Shown here one piece after another: positions 1-5,359 of a DNA stretch of 13,354 bases. Within the stretch, counting starts at the first letter, position 1, and each line of letters starts with the position of its first letter. Under the pieces are notes generated by a model. That model made no database searches and was not told the origin of the DNA. It saw only the letters and a program-made list of their open reading frames with translations. Made by a program: the position numbers and the translations under genes. Source of the DNA: Actinomycetota bacterium (GTDB taxonomy: Bacteria > Actinomycetota > Nitriliruptoria > Nitriliruptorales > JAHWKO01); assembly GCA_019347855.1 (NCBI GenBank), contig JAHWKO010000068.1, forward strand, positions 1-13,354, given 5' to 3'.

Positions 1-244
1 AGCGGCACTCACCGTTGCCCTTGGCCCACGGGGACTGGCCCGGGGCCTGGGACGGGGACGGCCAGTACGCCTGCGGGTCGGGGAACACACGACCGCAGAG
101 CGTGTAGCTCCCCGAGTCGTCCGCCACCGGGAACGCCGCGGCAGGCGCGGCCAGCAGCGTCGGTAGGAGCGCGACGGTCACGGCGAGCGTGGCACCGATG
201 GCCACGACGCGACGGATCGGGCTGAACGGAAGGATCGAACTCAC
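1..244 (-). CDS. N-terminus of a secreted protein of unknown function (partial)
   Basis: An open frame enters from the left edge on the minus strand and begins at GTG (244-242), preceded at 6 nt by AGGGGGA (251-257 on the plus strand), a good ribosome binding site. The first ~40 residues form a textbook signal peptide: SSILPFSPIRR, then a hydrophobic stretch (VVAIGATLAVTVALLPTLLA) and an AAPAAA-F cleavage region. The mature part starts FPVADDSGSYTLCGRVFPD and is rich in Pro, Ser and Trp, with two Cys in the visible part. Only 81 codons are inside the window, so the family cannot be named. The protein is exported and may act in the envelope or outside the cell. It lies 91 bp downstream of the DUF5667 gene on the same strand, and it has its own ribosome binding site and a possible -10 box, so it may be transcribed separately. 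Confidence 0.75.
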   Translation of the reverse strand, partial: MSSILPFSPIRRVVAIGATLAVTVALLPTLLAAPAAAFPVADDSGSYTLCGRVFPDPQAYWPSPSQAPGQSPWAKGNGECR

Positions 245-250
245 GGGTGG

Positions 251-281
251 TCCCCCTGCAGTGGGTCAGCGGGGAACCTTA
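251..281 (-). promoter_or_regulatory. Possible -10 box and ribosome binding site of the secreted-protein gene
   Basis: Read on the minus strand, TAAGGT (281-276) fits the actinobacterial -10 form TANNNT. It would start a transcript about 25 nt before the GTG at 244, and the Shine-Dalgarno sequence AGGGGGA (257-251) lies between. No convincing -35 hexamer is seen 16-18 nt upstream, so the promoter is tentative; the ribosome binding site is clear. Confidence 0.35.
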
Positions 282-335
282 GTGGCGCGATCCCCCTCGG
301 TGCGGGGTTCGACGCCCGTGCCGCCTATCCCTGCC

Positions 336-1256
336 TCAGTCGCCATCTCCCTGCGCACCGGGAGCCGGGACCTCGGCGCCGGGCGGTGGTCCCGTGTCGT
401 CCGGGCGCGCGTCCTCGCCTTGCCTGGCGGGAGGGCCGCCCTCGGGCCCATCCGTGTCCGGTGCGTCTCCGCTCCGTCCAGGTGCGTCGCCGCTGCGTCG
501 CGGCTCGCCACTGCTGCGCCCGGGTGCGTCGCCGCTGTCCCCGTTGTGGCCGGGAGCGTCCCCGCTGCGACCGGGGCGGCTCACACCGTCGTACCCGCAC
601 GACGAGCCGTCGCGACCGTGCTTCTCGGCGATCCGCGCGCAGGCGCGGGAGACCGCGATCCGTGCGTTCTCGTTCTCGAGCTGGGCCACGACCTCGGACA
701 AGCGTTCGATGGCGTTCACGCCGGCCTCGGACAGGTCCGCGCCCTCCTGCTTGGCGAGGCCGAGCTGGCGGGCCGCCTCGTCGGCGAGATCAGCGGCGTG
801 GTCGGGGGCGCCACCGATCTCGTCGAGCCGACGCTCAGCGAGCCGCAGGTGCAGGCTCGCGTCGTCGGTCGAGACGGCGAGAGCCACCTGCTCGCTGGCC
901 CGCTTGACGCCGTACAGCAGGTCGTCGGGAGCCGCGTCCTGTGCGAGCGCGACGGCGCCCCCACCGGTCGCGGAGAACACGAGCCCCGTGGCCGCACCGA
1001 TCGCCGCAGCGCGACCGCGCACGCGGTCGCGCCACCCGACCGGTGCGGTGGTCCCCGTCGCCGCCTGGTCGGCGGCGGCAGCGCGGATCGCCGTCAGGTG
1101 CCGGTTGCGGACATCGGTCGGGACCGGCTCCTCGGCCAGGAGACGGACCTGGCGCGCAGCCTCGAGCAGCCCATCGTGGGCGTCCGTGGCGTCACCGGTC
1201 AGCAGACCGTCCAGGAGACGGTCCAGCTCGTCGCTGGTGCGGTGGCGGTCAGGCAC
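336..1256 (-). CDS. DUF5667 membrane protein, probable regulator of the adjacent ECF sigma factor
   Basis: The protein has 306 residues. The GTG start (1256) has GAGGA 5 nt upstream. An N-terminal cytoplasmic part (~1-80, with helical HRTSDELDRLLDGLL) is followed by one hydrophobic segment (~83-105) and then a DUF5667-like domain (~107-215). The diagnostic part is LLYGVKRASEQVALAV and the helix HLRLAERRLDEI. Two Cys (C206, C220) flank a short basic stretch and could form a disulfide outside the cell. The C-terminal ~85 residues are a Gly/Pro/Asp-rich tail with four SGDAP units. In actinobacteria DUF5667 proteins are commonly encoded directly after ECF sigma genes, as here (gap 50 bp), which suggests an anti-sigma or sensor role. 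That role is inferred: no classical zinc-binding HxxxCxxC anti-sigma motif is present in the N-terminal part. Confidence 0.75.
   Translation of the reverse strand: MPDRHRTSDELDRLLDGLLTGDATDAHDGLLEAARQVRLLAEEPVPTDVRNRHLTAIRAAAADQAATGTTAPVGWRDRVRGRAAAIGAATGLVFSATGGGAVALAQDAAPDDLLYGVKRASEQVALAVSTDDASLHLRLAERRLDEIGGAPDHAADLADEAARQLGLAKQEGADLSEAGVNAIERLSEVVAQLENENARIAVSRACARIAEKHGRDGSSCGYDGVSRPGRSGDAPGHNGDSGDAPGRSSGEPRRSGDAPGRSGDAPDTDGPEGGPPARQGEDARPDDTGPPPGAEVPAPGAQGDGD
460..566 (-). repeat. Imperfect short repeats encoding the SGDAP tail
   Basis: On the plus strand the motif GGTGCGTCGCCGCT or a close variant recurs at about 460, 481, 523 and 553 (the last copy reads GGAGCGTCCCCGCT). Each copy encodes an SGDAP unit of the DUF5667 protein's tail on the minus strand. 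Spacing is uneven (21, 42 and 30 bp), so this is a degenerate coding repeat, not a regular tandem array. Confidence 0.6.
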
Positions 1257-1306
1257 GTTGGTCCTCGCTCGCGTCGTACAGGTAGGCGAGACAACCCCCC
1301 TCCGGG

Positions 1307-1957
1307 TTACGGGTCATCTGCGGAGCCGGTCCCGTCGGCGGATGGGCCCGCGAGGTCCAGGGTCCGGCTGAGCCGCCCGAGACCACGGTGCTGCAGCTGC
1401 TTCACGGCCCCCTCGGTCTTCCCGGTGATCCGGGCCACCTCGGCGATCGGCAGGTCGGCGATCAGTCGCAGCTCGAGGACCTCCCGCTGGTCCGGGGTGA
1501 GCTCGGCCATCGCGGCGCGGATACGGGCGACGTCGTCGGCGTCTCCCACGACGTCGGACGGGTCAGGCGCACCGGAGCCGAGGTTGGACCGGATCTCCTC
1601 GGTGAGCTCGTAGTCGGACCGGCGGGCAGCCCGGCGCCGCCAGTCGTACAGGTTGTGACGGGCGGCCTGGAACAGCCAGGCCCGGAGCGACCGGCCGTCC
1701 CCTCGGATCGAGCCGTGGGCCTCGACGAGCTCGAGGAACGTCTGCTCCACCAGGTCGTCAGCCACCTCGCCATGGCTGACCTCGTTGCGGAGGAAGGCGC
1801 GCAGCGCGGGCGCGACCTCGAGGTAGACGGCGGCGATCGCATCGGGGTCCCCCCGTCGTACGCCGTCCACGACGGCATCGAGGGCGTCCGCGGTGCCCGT
1901 CACCAACACTCCGGTCGTCGTCGGTCCACGATGCTGCGGGGCGGTCGCCGCAGGCAC
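1307..1957 (-). CDS. ECF-type RNA polymerase sigma factor
   Basis: The 216-residue protein has the two-domain layout of the sigma70 ECF group. Region 2 spans about 25-112, including ADDLVEQTFLELVEAH (region 2.1/2.2) and LRAWLFQAARHNLYDWRRR (region 2.3/2.4, promoter melting and -10 recognition). After an acidic linker (~115-145), region 4 spans about 146-200, with LTPDQREVLELRLIADLPIAEVA and a helix-turn-helix ending TEGAVKQLQHRGL. The GTG start at 1957 is supported by a purine-rich GGGGGA about 9 nt upstream; a shorter start at an internal GTG is possible but has a weaker ribosome site. The first ~22 residues precede the conserved domain. A small hairpin (AACCC/GGGTT, 1293-1308) overlaps the stop codon. 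The next gene encodes a DUF5667 protein, likely its partner. Which promoters it controls is unknown. Confidence 0.93.
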   Translation of the reverse strand: MPAATAPQHRGPTTTGVLVTGTADALDAVVDGVRRGDPDAIAAVYLEVAPALRAFLRNEVSHGEVADDLVEQTFLELVEAHGSIRGDGRSLRAWLFQAARHNLYDWRRRAARRSDYELTEEIRSNLGSGAPDPSDVVGDADDVARIRAAMAELTPDQREVLELRLIADLPIAEVARITGKTEGAVKQLQHRGLGRLSRTLDLAGPSADGTGSADDP

Positions 1958-2027
1958 AAGTCCGCATCCCCCCGGTGGGCTCGCCCCGCGCAGTATGGTG
2001 CGCGAGACCGGCGGGGAGCTGATCGGG
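1958..2027. promoter_or_regulatory. Divergent promoter region between the sigma gene and the repeat-protein gene
   Basis: Seventy bases separate the GTG of the sigma gene (1957, minus) from the preferred GTG of the repeat-protein gene (2028, plus). TATGGT (1994-1999) is a possible plus-strand -10 box, and its complement gives a CATACT -10-like box for the sigma gene. I see no consensus -35 for either. With such close spacing, control of the two genes is probably linked. The second gene may even belong to the regulon of the sigma factor, but no recognisable ECF -35 AAC motif pair was found. Confidence 0.4.
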
Positions 2028-4685
2028 GTGGCCGACGAGACGCTGTTCGATCGAGGACGCGGAGAACGCCGTCGCGATCCCGACGAGGTCGACGTCGCCG
2101 TCGACCAGGTCTTCGCGCGCGCGGTGGAGCGTCAGCTCGAGGAACAGCGGGAGCTCAACCGCCTGGTGGAGCGGACCACGGAACGTCTCGGCTCGCTGGA
2201 GGAGGGGGTGCGGAGCCTCCGGGAGCAGACCGCCAGCGGGCTGACGGACATCCGGTCCGAGCTGCACGAGCACACCGAACGGATCGGTGCCGAGCTCACG
2301 CAGCGCACGACGGAGCTGGCGGGCGAGCTCGAGCGCCTGCGTGGCACGACGACGTCCCACCAGGTGCGTCTGGTACAGCTCGCCGAGGCCGCCGAGACGG
2401 CGATCGCGACCCTGGAAGCCCGCCAGGCGCGCCTCTCGGACGAGCTGTCTGCCGTGGGCGAACAGCTCAGCGTCGACGAGTCACGTGGCAGCGAGGAGCT
2501 CGTCACCCTGCTCGATCGCTTCGAGATGAACCTCGGGGGGCGGCTCGAGGAGCGGTTCGGAGCGATCGGTCACCGGCTGACCCGGTTGCAGGAACGCCTC
2601 GATCAGGACGATCAGGCGGACCTGCGCGAGACCGTCCGTGCCCTCGGTGCGGGCCTCGAGGACGTCCGGGACCGTGTGGGCCAGCTCGACGAGGTCCCCG
2701 GACACCTCGCCGCGCTGGGGGAGGTGCCGGAGCGGTTGCGCGGTCTGGAGGGGGTGCCCGAACGGCTCGGCGTCCTCGACGAGGTGCGCGACCGGCTCGG
2801 AGCGCTCGATGAGGTGCGGCAGCGGATGCGAGGCCTGGATGACATGCGGGCGCGGCTGGGTGCGCTGGACGACGTGCGGGAACGACTCGGGGCGCTCGAT
2901 GAGGTGAAGGAGCTGCTCGCAGGCCTCGATGAGCGGCTCGGAACGCTCGAGTCGATCCCCAGACGCCTGGACGGTCTCGACGCCGTACACCGGCGGTTGG
3001 ACGAGCTGGATGCGGCCGGTCGGCGCGCCGGGGCTGTCCCCGGTCAGCTCGAGGAGCTGTCCGACAGGTTGGAGCATCTGTCCCTTCGCCTCGGAACGCT
3101 CGACGAGGTGCGGGAGCGGCTCGGGGCGTTGGACGAGGTGCGGGAGCGGCTCGGGGCGTTGGACGATGTCCGGGAGCGGCTCGGGGCGTTGGACGATGTC
3201 CGGGAGCGGCTCGGGGCGTTGGACGATGTCCGGGAGCGGCTCGGGGCGCTGGACGACGTGCAGGAGCGGCTCGGGGCGCTGGACGACGTGCAGGAGCGGC
3301 TCGGGGCGCTGGACGACGTGAGAGAGCGACTCGGGGCGTTGGACGAGGTGCGGGAGCAGCTGTCGGCGTCGGATCGTGAACGCGACCGAGCGACCCAGGC
3401 GATCGAGGACCGCATCGAGAACATCGGTCCCGGGCTCGCGGCGGAGCTGCGGCGAGGACTGATCCCTATCGCCGACGAGGTCTCGGACCTCGGCGAACAG
3501 CTCCAGGTGGTGCGCGGTCGTTCCGCCGCGGAGGCTGAACGCCTTGCCGAGCTGCGGTCGGACCTGTCCGACACCGTCACGTCGGAGCTCGCTGCACTGC
3601 GTCAGGCCTTGGATGCGGCGGTCGCGCAGCAACGCGACGCCCTCTCCACGCGTCTCGACGCCAGTGAGGAGGCCGCCCGCAGGCACCGCGAGGCGGTCGA
3701 CGCGACGCTGGAGACCCACGGGGAGGGCGTCGATCTGGCGCTGCGGGCTGACCGCGAGTCGATCGACGAGGCCCTGCGGACCCACCGTGAGTCGATCGCC
3801 GCGACGCTCGGCGCGGACCGCGAGGAACGCGAGGGGCGGGTCGGAGCGGTCCTCGAGGCGATCGAGCTGCGGCTCGACGACGTCTCAAGGGTGCTCGACA
3901 GCACGCTGCCCGCAGCGCTCGGCGAGCAGCGGGAGGAGCTCAGGAGCGCCGTCGCGAACGCCATCGGCTCCGCCGAGGAGCGATTGCAGGTCGCCCACGA
4001 CGAACTGCGAGCGGTGTCGACGGAGCTCGGTGGGCTCCCGGGAGAACTCGACGAGCACGTCGCCTCGGCTCTCGAACGGGCGGTGGCATCGGCGCGCGAG
4101 GAGGCGGAGAAGGTGAGCGGCCGCCTGGTCCGTGCGGTCGACCGTCTCAGCGATGTGGAGGCGCACCTCGAGGGCCTGGAGTCGTCACTGGTCGGGTACC
4201 TGGAGGTACGGGACGCCCGGCTCGAGGACGAGCGCATGCAGATCCTGCGTGACCTCGTCGAGGAGTTCGCCCAGGGGCTGTCCCGGCGGGAGCGCCGCAA
4301 GCTCGCGCGCAAGCTCGATGACGTGCGGGAGCGCGTGGGCTCCGGCGGCGCAGACCACAGCCCCGCGCCTGCGCCTCCCGGCCCCGCGCCTGAGCCTCCC
4401 GCACCCGAGCTCGCGGTGGAGGACGAAGATCCGGCCCCGAGGGGCCTGCTCGCAGCGCTGCTGGGTGACCCCGAGCAGTCCGACGACGAGGACGACCTCG
4501 CAGCGGAGCCGTCCGACACCGCCGAGGAAGCGCAGAACGAGCTCGCCGATGACGTGCAGAGCGAGCCGGTCGTCGAGGAGGCAACTGCTCCCGATCCAGG
4601 GGTCGACGGCCACCCCTGCCCCGAGTGCGACTTCGTGGCCAAGAGCGCCGGGGGGCTGGGCTCCCACCGGCGCACGCACGCCTGA
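2028..4685 (+). CDS. Large decapeptide-repeat coiled-coil protein with C-terminal C2H2 zinc finger
   Basis: The family is not recognised. From GTG 2028 (GGGGAG 9 nt upstream) the protein has 885 residues; an ATG at 1995 in the same frame is the alternative start, with a poorer ribosome site. There is no signal peptide or membrane segment, so it should be cytoplasmic. Layout: an Arg/Glu/Leu-rich helical part (~15-216); decapeptide repeats of the form [10 protein letters not shown] (217-444: twelve diverged units, a 21-residue break, then nine near-identical units); another long helical region (445-715) that includes six hendecads (553-618); a basic patch [19 protein letters not shown] near 745-765; a Pro-rich then strongly acidic linker (to ~860); and a final CX2CX12HX3H motif (C864, C867, H880, H884). 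The composition suggests a long fibrous scaffold or filament-forming protein with a C-terminal nucleic-acid- or protein-binding tip. It is divergent from the ECF sigma gene and lies upstream of whiB2. A polar, division or chromosome-organising role is conceivable but unproven. Confidence 0.8.
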   Translation: MADETLFDRGRGERRRDPDEVDVAVDQVFARAVERQLEEQRELNRLVERTTERLGSLEEGVRSLREQTASGLTDIRSELHEHTERIGAELTQRTTELAGELERLRGTTTSHQVRLVQLAEAAETAIATLEARQARLSDELSAVGEQLSVDESRGSEELVTLLDRFEMNLGGRLEERFGAIGHRLTRLQERLDQDDQADLRETVRALGAGLEDVRDRVGQLDEVPGHLAALGEVPERLRGLEGVPERLGVLDEVRDRLGALDEVRQRMRGLDDMRARLGALDDVRERLGALDEVKELLAGLDERLGTLESIPRRLDGLDAVHRRLDELDAAGRRAGAVPGQLEELSDRLEHLSLRLGTLDEVRERLGALDEVRERLGALDDVRERLGALDDVRERLGALDDVRERLGALDDVQERLGALDDVQERLGALDDVRERLGALDEVREQLSASDRERDRATQAIEDRIENIGPGLAAELRRGLIPIADEVSDLGEQLQVVRGRSAAEAERLAELRSDLSDTVTSELAALRQALDAAVAQQRDALSTRLDASEEAARRHREAVDATLETHGEGVDLALRADRESIDEALRTHRESIAATLGADREEREGRVGAVLEAIELRLDDVSRVLDSTLPAALGEQREELRSAVANAIGSAEERLQVAHDELRAVSTELGGLPGELDEHVASALERAVASAREEAEKVSGRLVRAVDRLSDVEAHLEGLESSLVGYLEVRDARLEDERMQILRDLVEEFAQGLSRRERRKLARKLDDVRERVGSGGADHSPAPAPPGPAPEPPAPELAVEDEDPAPRGLLAALLGDPEQSDDEDDLAAEPSDTAEEAQNELADDVQSEPVVEEATAPDPGVDGHPCPECDFVAKSAGGLGSHRRTHA
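2676..3029 (+). repeat. Diverged decapeptide repeat units (about 12)
   Basis: Twelve 30-bp coding units with degenerate DNA but a conserved protein pattern (Leu at positions 1 and 4, acidic at 5-6, Val or Met at 7, basic at 8-10). Examples are [50 protein letters not shown] and [10 protein letters not shown]. One unit is shortened to seven residues (LAGLDER). A 21-residue region made of three seven-residue segments separates this block from the near-identical one. Confidence 0.8.
3090..3359 (+). repeat. Nine near-identical 30-bp tandem repeats encoding LGALD(D/E)V(R/Q)ER
   Basis: Nine contiguous 30-bp units without spacers. Three neighbouring copies (starting near 3150, 3180 and 3210) are identical over the full unit, and two (near 3240 and 3270) form a second identical pair with GACGACGTGCAGGAG. 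The unit size is a multiple of three, so gain or loss of copies keeps the frame. The near-identity beside strongly diverged units points to recent expansion by slippage or recombination. Copy number may vary between strains. Confidence 0.95.
3684..3881 (+). repeat. Hendecad (11-residue) repeat segment in the helical region
   Basis: Six consecutive 11-residue segments (residues ~553-618): [55 protein letters not shown] and [11 protein letters not shown]. The first four share the pattern (H/D)(R/G)E(S/A/G)(I/V)(D/A)xxL. At the DNA level they are diverged apart from a shared GAGTCGATCG stretch in the third and fourth units. Hendecad periodicity is typical of straight or slightly right-handed coiled coils. 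Confidence 0.65.
4612..4682 (+). other. C2H2-type zinc finger motif at the end of the repeat protein
   Basis: The final residues read [20 protein letters not shown] and continue R-T-H-A before the TGA stop. The spacing CX2CX12HX3H is that of classical C2H2 fingers, with Phe and Leu at the usual hydrophobic core positions. Short C-terminal fingers with a GGLxxH core are also known in actinobacterial and actinophage proteins (recalled, not searched). The motif could bind DNA, RNA or a protein partner. Confidence 0.75.
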
Positions 4686-4692
4686 TCCCACC

Positions 4693-4763
4693 GGCTCTCA
4701 CACGCGGGAGCCCCCTACCCGTAGGGGCCGTCACGCCCCGTGACCACAACCTGTCGTGGGTCA
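4693..4763 (+). terminator. Cluster of four adjacent hairpins after the repeat-protein gene
   Basis: Four inverted repeats are packed into 71 bases just after the stop codon: GGCTCTC/GGGAGCC (4693-4699 with 4706-4712, one G-U pair); CCCCTA/TAGGGG (4712-4717 with 4722-4727, extendable to 7 bp); GTCACG/CGTGAC (4730-4735 with 4739-4744); and TGACC/GGGTCA (4741-4745 with 4758-4763). The last two overlap and cannot form together. No U-tract follows, as is common for GC-rich actinobacterial terminators. Transcript termination is the simplest role; the last pair lies just before the whiB2 -35 box and could instead be an operator. Confidence 0.6.
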
Positions 4764-4767
4764 CCCC

Positions 4768-4796
4768 TTGACGAACGGCGTCCGCCGGCGCAGAAT
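4768..4796 (+). promoter_or_regulatory. Sigma70-type promoter of whiB2
   Basis: TTGACG (4768-4773) and CAGAAT (4791-4796) are separated by 17 bp, giving a predicted start near 4803 and a leader of about 34 nt. The leader contains the 8-bp palindrome GTAATTAC (4806-4813) in a locally AT-rich patch, which could be an operator, and the ribosome binding site AGGAG five bases before the GTG start. Confidence 0.6.
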
Positions 4797-4836
4797 GACG
4801 TTGTTGTAATTACGCCGGCGTGAGCGAGGAGCCACC

Positions 4837-5106
4837 GTGGGAACGATCACCGCAGAGGCCACAGGGGCCGGACTCGTCTACGACGAGGAGATGGCCTGGA
4901 TGGGCGAGGCCCGCTGCCTCGATGCGGATCCGGAGGCGTTCTTCCCCGAGAAGGGCGGCTCCACACGGGAGGCCAAGCGGATCTGTAACGCGTGCGACGT
5001 GCGGGAGGAGTGCCTGCGCTACGCGCTCGAGAACGACGAACGGTTCGGCATCTGGGGCGGCATGAGCGAACGTGAGCGTCGCCGTCTGAAGCGCCTCGCC
5101 TCCTGA
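4837..5106 (+). CDS. whiB2: WhiB-family iron-sulfur transcription regulator (WhiB2/WhmD type)
   Basis: The 89-residue protein has the complete Wbl signature: four cysteines (C27, C50, C53, C59; spacing C-x22-C-x2-C-x5-C) that bind a [4Fe-4S] cluster, the GIWGG turn (71-75) and a basic C-terminal tail (SERERRRLKRL) that contacts DNA. The segment DPEAFFPEKGGSTREAKRIC and the HDERFGIWGG-like ending (here NDERFGIWGG) are those of the WhiB2/WhmD/Streptomyces WhiB branch, which acts with the primary sigma factor and is needed for septation and cell division in known actinobacteria. The GTG start follows AGGAG with a 5-nt spacer. In other actinobacteria this gene also sits near the glycosyltransferase, DUF3499 and manB genes, which supports the subfamily assignment. 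Confidence 0.95.
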   Translation: MGTITAEATGAGLVYDEEMAWMGEARCLDADPEAFFPEKGGSTREAKRICNACDVREECLRYALENDERFGIWGGMSERERRRLKRLAS

Positions 5107-5299
5107 TCGTGGATCCCCGAGGGGACGGCCGCCACACCCGCTTCGAGGGCGCCGCCGACGTGCGGACCGCCCGGTTCACCCATCCCTACGTCGCCTCCAC
5201 GGTCCGCGTGGGCTGGACCCGTCGTCGCACACGTGGTCGCGGCCTCGCGTTGCTGATCGGGTACCGGTTGCGTTGCCGAGGGACCTCGCTGCGACGGAC

Positions 5300-5326
5300 G
5301 TGACCTCGGGTGGCGTGTGCTAGCGT
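5300..5326 (+). promoter_or_regulatory. Extended -10 promoter of the glycosyltransferase gene
   Basis: TGCTAGCGT (5318-5326) matches the extended -10 form TGnTANNNT exactly. A GTGACC hexamer (5300-5305) resembles a -35 box but is only 15 bp upstream; extended -10 promoters tolerate a weak -35. The predicted start is near 5333, immediately before the hairpin at 5336-5358. Confidence 0.55.
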
Positions 5327-5335
5327 CGCCTGTGA

Positions 5336-5358
5336 GCGCCCGCCTTTCCGGCGGGCGC
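5336..5358 (+). other. Nine-bp perfect hairpin directly before the glycosyltransferase start codon
   Basis: GCGCCCGCC (5336-5344) and GGCGGGCGC (5350-5358) are perfect complements with a TTTCC loop. The stem ends one base before the ATG at 5360 and would form the extreme 5' end of the transcript predicted from the TGCTAGCGT promoter. It leaves no room for a ribosome binding site before that ATG. It could stabilise the mRNA 5' end, repress translation, or act as a weak terminator for upstream transcripts. Confidence 0.7.
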
Positions 5359-5359
5359 G

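Noticed and set aside
189..1613. Plus-strand 474-codon frame over the left region
   Set aside because: It runs antisense to the clear sigma factor and DUF5667 genes and has shadow-like composition.
3090..3359. Regular 30-bp repeats resembling a CRISPR array
   Set aside because: Units are contiguous with no spacers, lie in frame inside a long gene, and there are no cas genes.
2481..3785. Minus-strand open frame with a [10 protein letters not shown] repeat
   Set aside because: It is the complement of the decapeptide array. The plus-strand frame continues far beyond the repeats with sensible composition, a clear ribosome site and a zinc-finger end.
5109..5303. 64-codon plus-strand frame between whiB2 and the glycosyltransferase gene
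   Set aside because: No ribosome site, Arg-rich without a domain, weaker third-position GC than its neighbours, and its end overlaps the predicted glycosyltransferase promoter. A small real gene cannot be fully excluded.
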